This document shows positions 1-5,004 of a DNA stretch of 8,524 nucleotides, piece after piece; position 1 is the stretch's first letter, and the number at the start of each line of letters is the position of its first letter. Made by a program: the position numbers and the translations under genes. Origin of the DNA: Clostridiales bacterium (GTDB lineage: Bacteria; Bacillota; Clostridia; Monoglobales; Monoglobaceae). The stretch spans positions 1-8,524 of the forward strand of contig JAHZIG010000044.1 in assembly GCA_019419865.1 (NCBI GenBank), in the 5' to 3' direction. The notes under the pieces were generated by a model. It was not told the DNA's origin. It made no database searches and saw nothing but the letters and a program-made list of their open reading frames with translations.

Positions 1-37
1 GCTTGGGATAATCTCCGAGGCCTATTTTTGCTGCCAT
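1..37 (-). CDS. Possible 5' end of an ORF leaving the window (partial)
   Basis: On the minus strand an ATG at 35-37 opens a frame that runs off the left edge (MAAKIGLGDYPK...), with an in-frame TAA shortly upstream. No convincing ribosome site is visible, only an A-rich AAAAGAAAAA stretch. The ATGGCAGCAA that opens it is also the last ten bases of the window on the plus strand, so both end repeats point the same potential start outward. It could be the start of a gene carried by a repeated element, or chance. Twelve codons are too few to assign a product. Confidence 0.2.
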   Translation of the reverse strand, partial: MAAKIGLGDYPK

Positions 38-112
38 TTTTTCTTTTAAGAAAATCTTTATTTTTTCTTAAAATACCCTTGACTTTTTATAGCTGGTCTA
101 ATCTCTACGTTA
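28..112 (-). repeat. Left copy of inverted end repeat
   Basis: The reverse complement of this stretch matches 8431-8524 almost throughout. The right copy has an extra 8 bp (CAACATAG) near its gene-proximal end, one further single-base length difference and a handful of substitutions. Shared landmarks, read outward from the gene, are TAACGTAG, AGATTAGACCAGCT, ATAAAAAG, an AT-rich hairpin (arms TTTTAAGAAAA and TTTTCTTAAAA here) and ATGGCAGCAA. The paaK stop codon TAA (110-112) is the first three bases of the element. The hairpin lacks GC pairs, so it would be a weak terminator. The GAGATTAG core also occurs in the repeats at 4400-4583 and 4820-5106. Confidence 0.85.
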
Positions 113-1342
113 GTATCGCTCGTCGATCACGCGCTTTGTCTTTTTCTCGCTTCTCGGCAGGACTCCAAGCTCGACCACCTTGACGAGCGGAGTGAATCCG
201 ATCCGGCTTTTGATCCTTGCGGCGATCCGTTTGGCGAGGTCTAAGAAATCGACCGTGCCGTCCGTCTCGACGTATATGCGCATCGTGTCCTTGCCCTCGA
301 GGTGGGAGATGCGGATCTGATATTCGCTCGAAAGCTCGGGGAACTCGCGCAGCGCCTCCTCGATCTGGCTCGGGAATACGTTTACGCCCTTTATCTTCAT
401 CATGTCGTCCGTTCTGCCCATGATCGTGTCGATCCTCGGGAACTTGCTCCCGCATTCGCATTCGCCCGGGATTATCCGCGACAGATCGTGAGTGCGGTAT
501 CTGATCAGCGGCGCGCCCTCTTTTACGAGCGTCGTTATAACTATCTCGCCCAGCTCGCCGTCGGGCAGGTTCTCCCCGGTTACCGGATCGATTATTTCTA
601 TGTAGATATAGTCGTCCCAATAGTGCATGCCGCAGTCGTGCTTACAGGTGATGGCGATGCCGGGTCCGTATATCTCGGTGAGCCCGTATATGTCGTAGAG
701 CTCTATGCCGAGCTCGGTAGAGATGCGTTTGCGCATTTTATCGCCCCAGCGCTCGGAGCCGATAACGCCCTTTTTAAGACATATCTTATCCGCTATCCCG
801 CGTTTGGCTATCTCCTCGGCCAGCAGGAGCGCGTAAGAAGAGGTGGAGCCTAAGACGGTCGTCTTCATGTCCATCATCATCTGAAGCTGCTTGTCGGTGT
901 TGCCCGGCCCCATAGGTATCGCCATCGCGCCGAGCGCCTCCGCGCCGTACTGAAAGCCTATCCCCGCCGTCCAAAGCCCGTAGCCCGGAGTTATCTGTAT
1001 CCTGTCCTTGTTCGTGATCCCCGCCGTTTCATAACAGCGTTTGAACATCAGCCCCCAGTCGTCCACGTCTTTTTGGGTGTAGGGGATTATGACCGGCAGA
1101 CCGGTCGTGCCCGAAGACGAATGGATCCTGACTATCTTCTCCTCGGGCGCCGTCATAAGCCCGAGCGGATACGCGTCGCGAAGATCGCTCTTCTCCGAAA
1201 ACGGGAGCTTCTCAAACTCCTCCTGCGAACGAACTTCCCGAACGCCGTATTCCTCCAACTTCTTCCCGTAGAAGCTGTTAGCCGAGATCAAAGCGTTTAT
1301 CTGATCGTTTATCTGCTCTAATTGGAGCTCAGTCAGTTTCAA
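110..1342 (-). CDS. paaK: Phenylacetate/aryl-acetate--CoA ligase (PaaK family)
   Basis: Adenylate-forming enzyme joining an arylacetate (phenylacetate, indoleacetate) to CoA with ATP -> AMP + PPi; cytoplasmic. At 410 aa it is slightly shorter than typical PaaK proteins (about 430), lacking some N-terminal residues. Visible motifs: phosphate-binding SSSGTTG (75-81), YGLTE (219-223), RYRTHDLSRI (281-290), GRTDDMMKIKGVNVFPSQIE (309-328), and the C-terminal PRSEKKTKRV (396-405), whose lysine 401 aligns with the catalytic lysine. Cysteines in CKHDCGMH (233-240) and CECG (295-298) could bind metal. The start is TTG (1340-1342), read as methionine; GAAAGG lies 11 nt upstream and the next in-frame ATG (residue 63) is inside the conserved part. 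It is the third gene of the iorA-iorB-paaK operon, 349 bp after iorB. The stop codon is the first three bases of the end repeat. Substrate range cannot be read from sequence. Confidence 0.93.
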   Translation of the reverse strand: MKLTELQLEQINDQINALISANSFYGKKLEEYGVREVRSQEEFEKLPFSEKSDLRDAYPLGLMTAPEEKIVRIHSSSGTTGLPVIIPYTQKDVDDWGLMFKRCYETAGITNKDRIQITPGYGLWTAGIGFQYGAEALGAMAIPMGPGNTDKQLQMMMDMKTTVLGSTSSYALLLAEEIAKRGIADKICLKKGVIGSERWGDKMRKRISTELGIELYDIYGLTEIYGPGIAITCKHDCGMHYWDDYIYIEIIDPVTGENLPDGELGEIVITTLVKEGAPLIRYRTHDLSRIIPGECECGSKFPRIDTIMGRTDDMMKIKGVNVFPSQIEEALREFPELSSEYQIRISHLEGKDTMRIYVETDGTVDFLDLAKRIAARIKSRIGFTPLVKVVELGVLPRSEKKTKRVIDERY

Positions 1343-1353
1343 TGTTATCCCAA

Positions 1354-1359
1354 CCTTTC
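1354..1359 (-). promoter_or_regulatory. Ribosome site supporting the paaK TTG start
   Basis: GAAAGG on the minus strand lies 11 nt before the TTG at 1340-1342. The spacing is longer than usual and the start codon is weak, so paaK may be translated less than iorA and iorB. A related sequence (GTTATCCCAAA-CTTTTTC on the plus strand) recurs at about 1600-1617 as part of the duplicated junction. Confidence 0.5.
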
Positions 1360-1361
1360 TC

Positions 1362-1480
1362 TTTATATTCGGCCGCCGCCGTTATATTCCGTCTATATTC
1401 GACTATCGCCGTTATATTCCGTCTATATTCGGCTGTCGCCGCCGTTATATTTCCTTAATATTCGGCCGCCGCCGTTATAT
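1362..1480. repeat. 30-bp tandem repeat in the iorB-paaK gap
   Basis: Full units lie at 1381-1410, 1411-1440 and 1444-1473, with a partial unit before (1362-1380) and after (1474-1480). Each unit begins GTTATATTYC and ends with a CGGCCGCCGCC-like block. The first two units differ at only two positions; the third is more diverged and is separated by an extra GCC. Units abut without unique spacers, so this is a minisatellite, not a CRISPR array. Confidence 0.85.
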
Positions 1481-1574
1481 CCCAAACCCGCGCGATTTCG
1501 CCGCCCGGCGACTCGAATTATATTTACAACATTTTATTTCGCATGATCCAAAGCCCTAAAGTTCGGTCCGCGGG
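1474..1574 (-). pseudogene. Decayed duplicate of the iorB 3' end and downstream flank
   Basis: This stretch aligns without net gaps, at a constant offset of 158 bp, to 1632-1732, which is the last codons of iorB plus its 3' flank. On the minus strand the copy still reads SRGPNFRALDHAK-stop, against the genuine tail FRELNFKALDYVK-stop. The flanking block (CCCGCGCG, TTTCGCCGCCCGGCG, CTCGAATTATATTTAC) is also shared. Similarity stops abruptly upstream of the Arg codon, so only about 13 codons were copied. It has no start and cannot be a gene. Confidence 0.8.
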
Positions 1575-1599
1575 ATCGTATGCCGATCGAAGCCCCCGC

Positions 1600-1732
1600 G
1601 TTATCCCAAACTTTTTCGCCGCTCGGCCGACGTTATATTCTATACCCGCGCGGTTTCGCCGCCCGGCGGCTCGAATTATATTTACGACTCATTATTTTAC
1701 ATAATCCAAAGCCTTAAAGTTCAGCTCGCGGA
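1600..1732. repeat. iorB-proximal copy of the duplicated iorB-paaK junction
   Basis: The segment contains the real iorB tail (1692-1732), the GC-rich block TTTCGCCGCCCGGCGG, TCGGCCGACGTTATATTC, and, at its left end, GTTATCCCAAACTTTTTC. The last part resembles the paaK leader at 1344-1360 (GTTATCCCAACCTTTCTC). Iron-sulfur operon genes usually abut; here an ancestral spacer of roughly 130-160 bp seems to have duplicated in tandem, which accounts for most of the 349-bp gap. The GCCGCC/GGCGGC inverted repeat (about 1659-1671) has almost no loop and no following T-tract, so it is not called a terminator. Confidence 0.65.
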
Positions 1733-2267
1733 ATTTTGGATTTACCATAGTCTCCACCGCCCGCTTTATATCGTCCTCGGTCAAGTCCAAGACGCCGGTC
1801 CGTATCGCCGCGCCGAGCAAAACCATATTCAATACTTTAGCCGAGCCTATCTCGCGGCACGCGCTCTCCGCGTCTACGACCGTCAGATTTTTTACCTGTT
1901 CTCTCAGATAATCGATCATATCCGCGCCGTTATACGCCGAGCCCTTGAGCGAAGAGGTCGCCGGGACTATGGGCTTAGAGCTTGTAACCACATATCCGTC
2001 CTTCTTCAAATACGGAAGCATACGGACCGTCTCGGCGGGCTCGAAGCCGATTATTATGTCGGCGGAATTTTTAGCTATCATAGGCGAATACAGCTCGCCG
2101 CCCATCCTCAAATGGCTGAAAACGGAGCCGCCGCGCTGCGCCATGCCTATCGTCTCGGCGCTCATGACCGGTATATCCTTCGCCATGGCCGCCGCGGCCA
2201 GGAGTTTAGAGGCGAGAACGGTCCCCTGACCGCCTACGCCGCACAGTAATATATTCTTGTTATCCAT
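1692..2267 (-). CDS. iorB: Indolepyruvate:ferredoxin oxidoreductase, beta subunit
   Basis: Small subunit of the cytoplasmic two-subunit indolepyruvate:ferredoxin oxidoreductase, which oxidatively decarboxylates aryl pyruvates to arylacetyl-CoA and CO2 and passes electrons to ferredoxin. The family is the pyruvate/ketoisovalerate oxidoreductase gamma-type domain, spanning nearly the whole 191 aa, the usual length. GVGGQG (10-15) is the conserved N-terminal glycine motif, and SAETIGMAQRGGSVFSHLR (residues ~36-54) is the other family signature. The start ATG (2265-2267) sits inside the end of iorA with an 8-nt overlap (ATGGATAA). An AAGGGGGG ribosome site lies 7 nt upstream, within iorA coding, so translation is probably coupled. 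A degenerate copy of its last ~13 codons lies downstream at 1534-1574. The gene itself looks intact. Confidence 0.95.
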   Translation of the reverse strand: MDNKNILLCGVGGQGTVLASKLLAAAAMAKDIPVMSAETIGMAQRGGSVFSHLRMGGELYSPMIAKNSADIIIGFEPAETVRMLPYLKKDGYVVTSSKPIVPATSSLKGSAYNGADMIDYLREQVKNLTVVDAESACREIGSAKVLNMVLLGAAIRTGVLDLTEDDIKRAVETMVNPKFRELNFKALDYVK

Positions 2268-4083
2268 TTATATTCCCCCCTTTGATCGCGCCCGTAGGAC
2301 ATACCTTAGCGCAGAGCGCGCAGCCTACGCACTGAGCCGGATCGATAACGACCTTCCCGTCCGCGGCCGAGATCGCGGGACAGCCGAGCTGGGTTATGCA
2401 TCTCTTGCAGTTTACGCATACGTCCGGGTCTATCTCCATGCTCTTATCCGGTTTGGTTATCGCGACGCAGGGCGATTTAAATATAATGGCCTTTACGCCC
2501 TTCTCGTCCGCCGCCCGCCTAACGCAGTCCGCGGCCTTATCCAGATCGAGCGGGTCTACGGTTTCGACGAAAGAAAGACCGATCCCCCTTAGGATATTTT
2601 CAATACTTACCTTTTCGACAACGTCGCCCATCATAGTCCTTCCCGTGCCGGGGTGCGGCTGATGTCCGGTCATCGCGGTGGTGGAGTTATCCAGAACGAT
2701 AAGGATCATCTCCGCCTGATTATATACGGCGTTCACGACTCCGGTCATAGCCGAGGCGAAAAATGTGGAATCGCCGACGAACGCAAAGCAGGTCGTGTCG
2801 GGTTCTATCTTCCCTATCCCCTGCGCGATATTTACCCCCGCGCCCATACATAGACAGGTGTCCACCATATCGAGCGGCATGGCGTTGCCGAGGGTGTAAC
2901 AGCCGATATCCCCGCAGAAAACGCTCTTTCTGCCCTTCATAGCGATCTTGACCGCGTAGAAAGAGGCGCGGTGCGGACACCCGGCGCATAAGACCGGCGG
3001 CCTTACGGGAAGTTCGGGCGGAGGCGCCAAACGCTCGCCCTGTTCGTTCTCCCAGCCCATAAAGTCGCATATCGCGGCGTTAACGCCGTCGCGGGTATTC
3101 TCTCCCGCGGTCTGGATATTATGGGTCAGCTTGCCGTATATCTTAACGTCTAAACGATACTTTCCGCAAATATATGTAAGTTCCCGCTCTATGACCGGGT
3201 CGAGTTCTTCGATACACAAAACTTCGTCCAGACCCTCTAAAAATTCGAGCGCCTTCTTCTCGGGGAAGGGGAACGGCGTCGAGACCTTGAATAATTTTAC
3301 CATGCTATTCTGTTTAAGAGTCTCCATCGCGTATGTAAAACTGATCCCGTGAGTCGCTATGCCTTTTCTTACGCCCTTGTTCTCCTCGGCCGGGGGGAAT
3401 ACGGCGTTTCTCTTGTAATCGGAAAAATCGTCGCCGAGCGCGGCGTTTCGTTCTTCTATCTTTATATGGTTGTTATACGACAGCCTGGGGAATATTACCC
3501 ACCTTGAGGAGTCCTTTACAAACCCGTCCGGCTTGTGGACGGTATATTCGTCTTCGTCCTTGACCTCGATCGAGGCGTAGCCGTGACAGACCCTTGTGGT
3601 AGGCCTTAAAAACACCGGAGTTCCATATTTTTCTGAATACTCGAAGGCCTCGCCGATCATCTCGTAGGCTTCCTGCGCCGACGACGGATCGAAACAGGGG
3701 AGTTTTGAGAAACTCGCAAAATGGCGGGTGTCCTGTTCGGTCTGGGAGGATATTGGTCCGGGATCGTCAGCGACCAAAACGACCATGCCGCCCTTTACGC
3801 CTATATATTCAAGACTCATAAGCGGATCGGACGCGACGTTGAGACCGACCTGCTTCATGGTTACCAAAGCTCTCGCACCCGAATACGCGGCGCCGGCGGC
3901 GAGTTCCATAGCCGCTTTTTCATTTACAGACCATTCGATATATACGCTCCCGTCGCTCCGTTTCGCGACGGTTTCGAGCGTCTCCGTAGACGGAGTGCCG
4001 GGATACCCGGCGACTACGTTGACTCCGGCGGCTATCGCGCCGAGGGCTATCGCTTCGTTGCCCATTAAAAATTCCTTATGCAT
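2260..4083 (-). CDS. iorA: Indolepyruvate:ferredoxin oxidoreductase, alpha subunit
   Basis: Catalytic subunit: aryl pyruvate + CoA + oxidized ferredoxin <-> arylacetyl-CoA + CO2 + reduced ferredoxin, with thiamine diphosphate and two [4Fe-4S] clusters. Order in the 607-aa protein: pyrimidine-binding domain with GNEAIALG (8-15) and YPGTPSTE (27-34); middle transferase-like domain (about 240-330); TPP-binding domain with CAGCPHR (366-372), GDIGCYTLG (391-399) and GDSTFFASAMTG (437-448); C-terminal 2x[4Fe-4S] ferredoxin with cysteines 556, 559, 562, 568 and 585, 588, 591, 595. I chose the ATG at 4081-4083 (MHKEFLMGNEA) over an upstream ATG at 4114-4116, because GGAG lies 7 nt before it and homologs start close to the GNEA motif. 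It is first in the operon and overlaps iorB by 8 nt. It has its own promoter and a long structured leader. The cluster pattern implies strict anaerobiosis. Confidence 0.96.
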   Translation of the reverse strand: MHKEFLMGNEAIALGAIAAGVNVVAGYPGTPSTETLETVAKRSDGSVYIEWSVNEKAAMELAAGAAYSGARALVTMKQVGLNVASDPLMSLEYIGVKGGMVVLVADDPGPISSQTEQDTRHFASFSKLPCFDPSSAQEAYEMIGEAFEYSEKYGTPVFLRPTTRVCHGYASIEVKDEDEYTVHKPDGFVKDSSRWVIFPRLSYNNHIKIEERNAALGDDFSDYKRNAVFPPAEENKGVRKGIATHGISFTYAMETLKQNSMVKLFKVSTPFPFPEKKALEFLEGLDEVLCIEELDPVIERELTYICGKYRLDVKIYGKLTHNIQTAGENTRDGVNAAICDFMGWENEQGERLAPPPELPVRPPVLCAGCPHRASFYAVKIAMKGRKSVFCGDIGCYTLGNAMPLDMVDTCLCMGAGVNIAQGIGKIEPDTTCFAFVGDSTFFASAMTGVVNAVYNQAEMILIVLDNSTTAMTGHQPHPGTGRTMMGDVVEKVSIENILRGIGLSFVETVDPLDLDKAADCVRRAADEKGVKAIIFKSPCVAITKPDKSMEIDPDVCVNCKRCITQLGCPAISAADGKVVIDPAQCVGCALCAKVCPTGAIKGGNING

Positions 4084-4287
4084 AATAATCTCCATTCCGC
4101 CGCCCTGCGTCGGCATAAATAATAATGAAAGGTCTCTTATCCGCAGGGCAAGGAATGATAAGAGATTATTACGCCCATGCGCGTTTCCGAGCGTATGCGA
4201 GGAAAAATTCGCGCGGGCGCTCTAATCCTGCCGGAGGCTAACGTGAAAGGAACTTTCACGTTGTACCTCTTGATTTCTGAGATTATT
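4084..4287 (-). promoter_or_regulatory. Structured iorA leader, candidate cis-regulatory RNA
   Basis: From the predicted transcription start (about 4287) to the iorA ATG is about 204 nt with three strong structures. P1: 10-bp stem AACGTGAAAG (4240-4249 on the plus strand) with CTTTCACGTT (4253-4262) and a 3-nt loop. P2: CGCCC (4172-4176) with GGGCG (4215-4219), continued by GCGCG (4179-4183) with CGCGC (4210-4214) and TTTCC (4184-4188) with GGAAA (4201-4205). P3: 9-bp stem TCTCTTATC (4133-4141) with GATAAGAGA (4157-4165). The P3 loop holds CGCAGGGC (4142-4149), which is perfectly complementary to GCCCTGCG at 4102-4109, giving an 8-bp pseudoknot 8 nt upstream of the GGAG ribosome site (4090-4093). 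I do not recognise a T-box, SAM, TPP, cobalamin or other known riboswitch consensus. Translational control by ligand or protein is inference. Confidence 0.6.
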
Positions 4288-4293
4288 TAAAAA

Positions 4294-4322
4294 ATTATAT
4301 CACATACGGCGGGATTTTGCAA
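4294..4322 (-). promoter_or_regulatory. Sigma-A type promoter of iorA-iorB-paaK
   Basis: On the minus strand: -35 TTGCAA (4317-4322), 17-bp spacer, -10 TATAAT (4294-4299, perfect). The predicted start is near 4287. It is the only good promoter found upstream of iorA and implies the leader described at 4084-4287. Confidence 0.75.
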
Positions 4323-4399
4323 TGTAGGATTTAGGATTTTAGTAATTATGGAGTAAGAGTCCAAAAAAGGCGGTTGCAGCGTTTAGGAAAACGGAGTAT
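4323..4399. other. Spacer with no recognised feature
   Basis: AT-rich stretch between the iorA promoter and the first MITE-like repeat. I see no ORF with a ribosome site, no promoter pair and no strong hairpin here. Confidence 0.5.
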
Positions 4400-4583
4400 T
4401 AACGTAGCGATTAGAGATTAGAGAATAGCGAATAGGAGCGTAAAGGGCTTCTGTAACGTGGAAACGGCCTCTGTAGCGCGATAGGAAAACAAAAGTATTC
4501 CACCGCATACAAAGCCGTCAGGCGTTACAGCGGCAAATTTTACCCCCCTATTCGCTATTTGCTAATCTCTAATCGCTACGTTG
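4400..4583. mobile_element. MITE-like repeat element A
   Basis: About 184 bp with imperfect terminal inverted repeats. The left end reads TAACGTAGCGATTAGAGATT then AGCGAATAGG; the right end reads CCTATTCGCTAT then GCTAATCTCTAATCGCTACG. The inner right half (about 4491-4583) is a direct repeat of 5021-5106 in element B: AAAGTATTCCAC, CCGCATAC, CCGTCAGGCGTTA, CGGCAAATTT and ACCCCC are shared. On the minus strand a frame without a start codon (4418-4543, 41 codons) spans the element and contains KFAAVTPDGFVCGGIL, matching KFAVLTPDGNVCGSGIL in element B. No transposase is present, so a non-autonomous element or a structured intergenic repeat is most likely. Exact boundaries and any target duplication are uncertain. 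Confidence 0.65.
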
Positions 4584-4591
4584 CTACGTTG

Positions 4592-4620
4592 TTGACAATA
4601 CAAAAATTTTGATGTATAAT
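4592..4620 (+). promoter_or_regulatory. Perfect-consensus sigma-A promoter
   Basis: -35 TTGACA (4592-4597), exactly 17 bp, -10 TATAAT (4615-4620). Both hexamers match the consensus at all positions, suggesting a very strong constitutive start near 4627. No conventional gene follows in this direction before 5235, so its product is probably a short RNA. It abuts the right end of element A. Confidence 0.85.
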
Positions 4621-4626
4621 AAAAGC

Positions 4627-4715
4627 AGAAAAGAGGAGAACCGTTAAACGGTTAGCCAAAAGTGAATAAATATATCAATATAGTCGCTTTCGGCAAGGGC
4701 GGCTATATTGCATTT
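4627..4715 (+). ncRNA. Candidate short antisense RNA (antitoxin-like)
   Basis: The predicted transcript of the 4592-4620 promoter. It begins near AGCAGAAAAGAGGAG, carries a small hairpin (AACCGT 4639-4644 with ACGGTT 4648-4653), then a 12-bp hairpin at 4676-4710. It runs convergently toward the minus-strand hydrophobic peptide at 4729-4776 and would be complementary to the 3' part of that mRNA. The 3' end is a guess, placed just after the hairpin; read-through would also cover the peptide codons. An alternative is translation of a 25-codon GTG frame (4662-4739, MNKYINIVAFGKGGYIAF...). Its GAGGAG site is about 23 nt away, but the small hairpin between them could shorten the effective distance. 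I favour an RNA role by analogy with type I toxin-antitoxin loci. Confidence 0.45.
4676..4710. terminator. 12-bp hairpin between convergent units
   Basis: CAATATAGTCGC (4676-4687) pairs with GCGGCTATATTG (4699-4710), with one G-U pair and an 11-nt loop (TTTCGGCAAGG). On the minus strand it is followed by a moderately T-rich run (GATATATTTATTC); on the plus strand by CATTTTG. The U-tracts are imperfect, so bidirectional termination is plausible but not certain. Confidence 0.5.
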
Positions 4716-4728
4716 TGCGAAACTATTA

Positions 4729-4776
4729 TTAAAAAATAATAATAGAAATTATTATCTTAAATAATATATTCCACAT
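4729..4776 (-). CDS. 15-residue hydrophobic peptide, type I toxin-like
   Basis: ATG at 4774-4776 and stop TAA at 4729-4731 encode MWNILFKIIISIIIF, almost entirely hydrophobic with one lysine and so likely to insert in membrane. It is far below usual gene-calling limits. The case for a real gene is the ribosome site: AAGGAGGTGA (4782-4791 on the plus strand) is a full anti-SD match with 8 nt between GGAGG and ATG. The size and composition resemble Ibs-type (18-19 aa) toxins of type I systems, and a perfect promoter fires convergently from 4592-4620. Its own promoter is not obvious; a weak candidate TTGGTG (minus strand) with 17-bp spacing to TACATA would start too close to the ribosome site. 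No family is recognised from the sequence itself. The toxin role is inference. Confidence 0.45.
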   Translation of the reverse strand: MWNILFKIIISIIIF

Positions 4777-4905
4777 AACACTCACCTCCTTATGTAACAT
4801 AATGGAGATGAAACACCAACGTAGGGATTAGAGATTAGCGATTAGGGATTAGGCTTGAAAACAAGCGCCGCGTCTCTATTTTAAGCGGCTTTATGATATG
4901 ATCGC

Positions 4906-4949
4906 TAAAGAAACCCAAAACAAAGAGCAGGCGATGCCTGCCCGCTCTT
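4906..4949 (-). terminator. Intrinsic terminator, minus strand
   Basis: On the minus strand AAGAG (4945-4949), CGGG, then CAGGC (4936-4940), ATC loop, GCCTG (4928-4932), CTCTT (4923-4927), followed by TGTTTTGGGTTTCTTT. The GC-rich stem and T-rich tail fit Rho-independent termination of the short transcript started at 4976-5004. On the plus strand no T-tract follows. Confidence 0.65.
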
Positions 4950-4969
4950 CAATTACCTCTAATCTGCTA
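4906..4969 (-). ncRNA. Candidate short RNA of about 60 nt
   Basis: A strong promoter (4976-5004) and an intrinsic terminator (4906-4949) on the same strand delimit a transcript of about 64 nt, starting near GCAGATTAGAGG. Most of it is the terminator hairpin itself. A TTG-initiated 15-codon frame (beginning LKSGQASPAL) exists but its AGAGGT site is only two bases away, so translation is unlikely. It does not overlap the hydrophobic peptide at 4729-4776. Possible roles are a trans-acting regulatory RNA or a leader whose termination controls downstream minus-strand expression, including that peptide. I do not recognise an RNA family. Confidence 0.45.
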
Positions 4970-4975
4970 ACAATA

Positions 4976-5004
4976 ATTATATATCATTCGACAACTTTAG
5001 TCAA
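4976..5004 (-). promoter_or_regulatory. Strong sigma-A promoter inside element B
   Basis: On the minus strand: -35 TTGACT (4999-5004), 17-bp spacer, -10 TATAAT (4976-4981). The -35 region includes TTGACTAAAGTTGTC, an imperfect inverted repeat that could be an operator. It lies in the segment absent from element A. Confidence 0.75.

Noticed and set aside
302..853. Plus-strand ORF of 183 codons
   Set aside because: Antisense to paaK, which has clear family motifs; no domain or ribosome site seen.
1362..1480. Regular 30-bp repeats as a CRISPR array
   Set aside because: The units are contiguous with no unique spacers, and no cas genes are present.
1322..1546. Plus-strand ORF of 74 codons (YIRPPPLYSVYIRLSP-type repeats)
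   Set aside because: It is the translation of the tandem repeat and the iorB-tail copy; the repeat length divisible by 3 keeps the frame open. No ribosome site, and it overlaps the paaK start antisense.
1655..1675. GCCGCC/GGCGGC inverted repeat as an iorB terminator
   Set aside because: Effectively no loop, no T-tract on either strand, and paaK should be cotranscribed; the GC block is part of the duplicated junction.
4084..4116. Upstream iorA start at 4114-4116 (MPTQGGG...)
   Set aside because: Its codons overlap the predicted pseudoknot strand, and the ATG at 4081-4083 has GGAG at good spacing and fits the family N-terminus better.
4084..4287. T-box, SAM, TPP, cobalamin or c-di-GMP riboswitch in the iorA leader
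   Set aside because: The conserved core sequences of these classes are not present; a short GCCTCCGGC match to c-di-GMP-I is isolated and lacks the rest of the motif.
4592..4620. Perfect promoter as the promoter of the SLH gene
   Set aside because: It lies more than 600 bp upstream with a strong hairpin and convergent features between; a nearer, weaker promoter is more likely.
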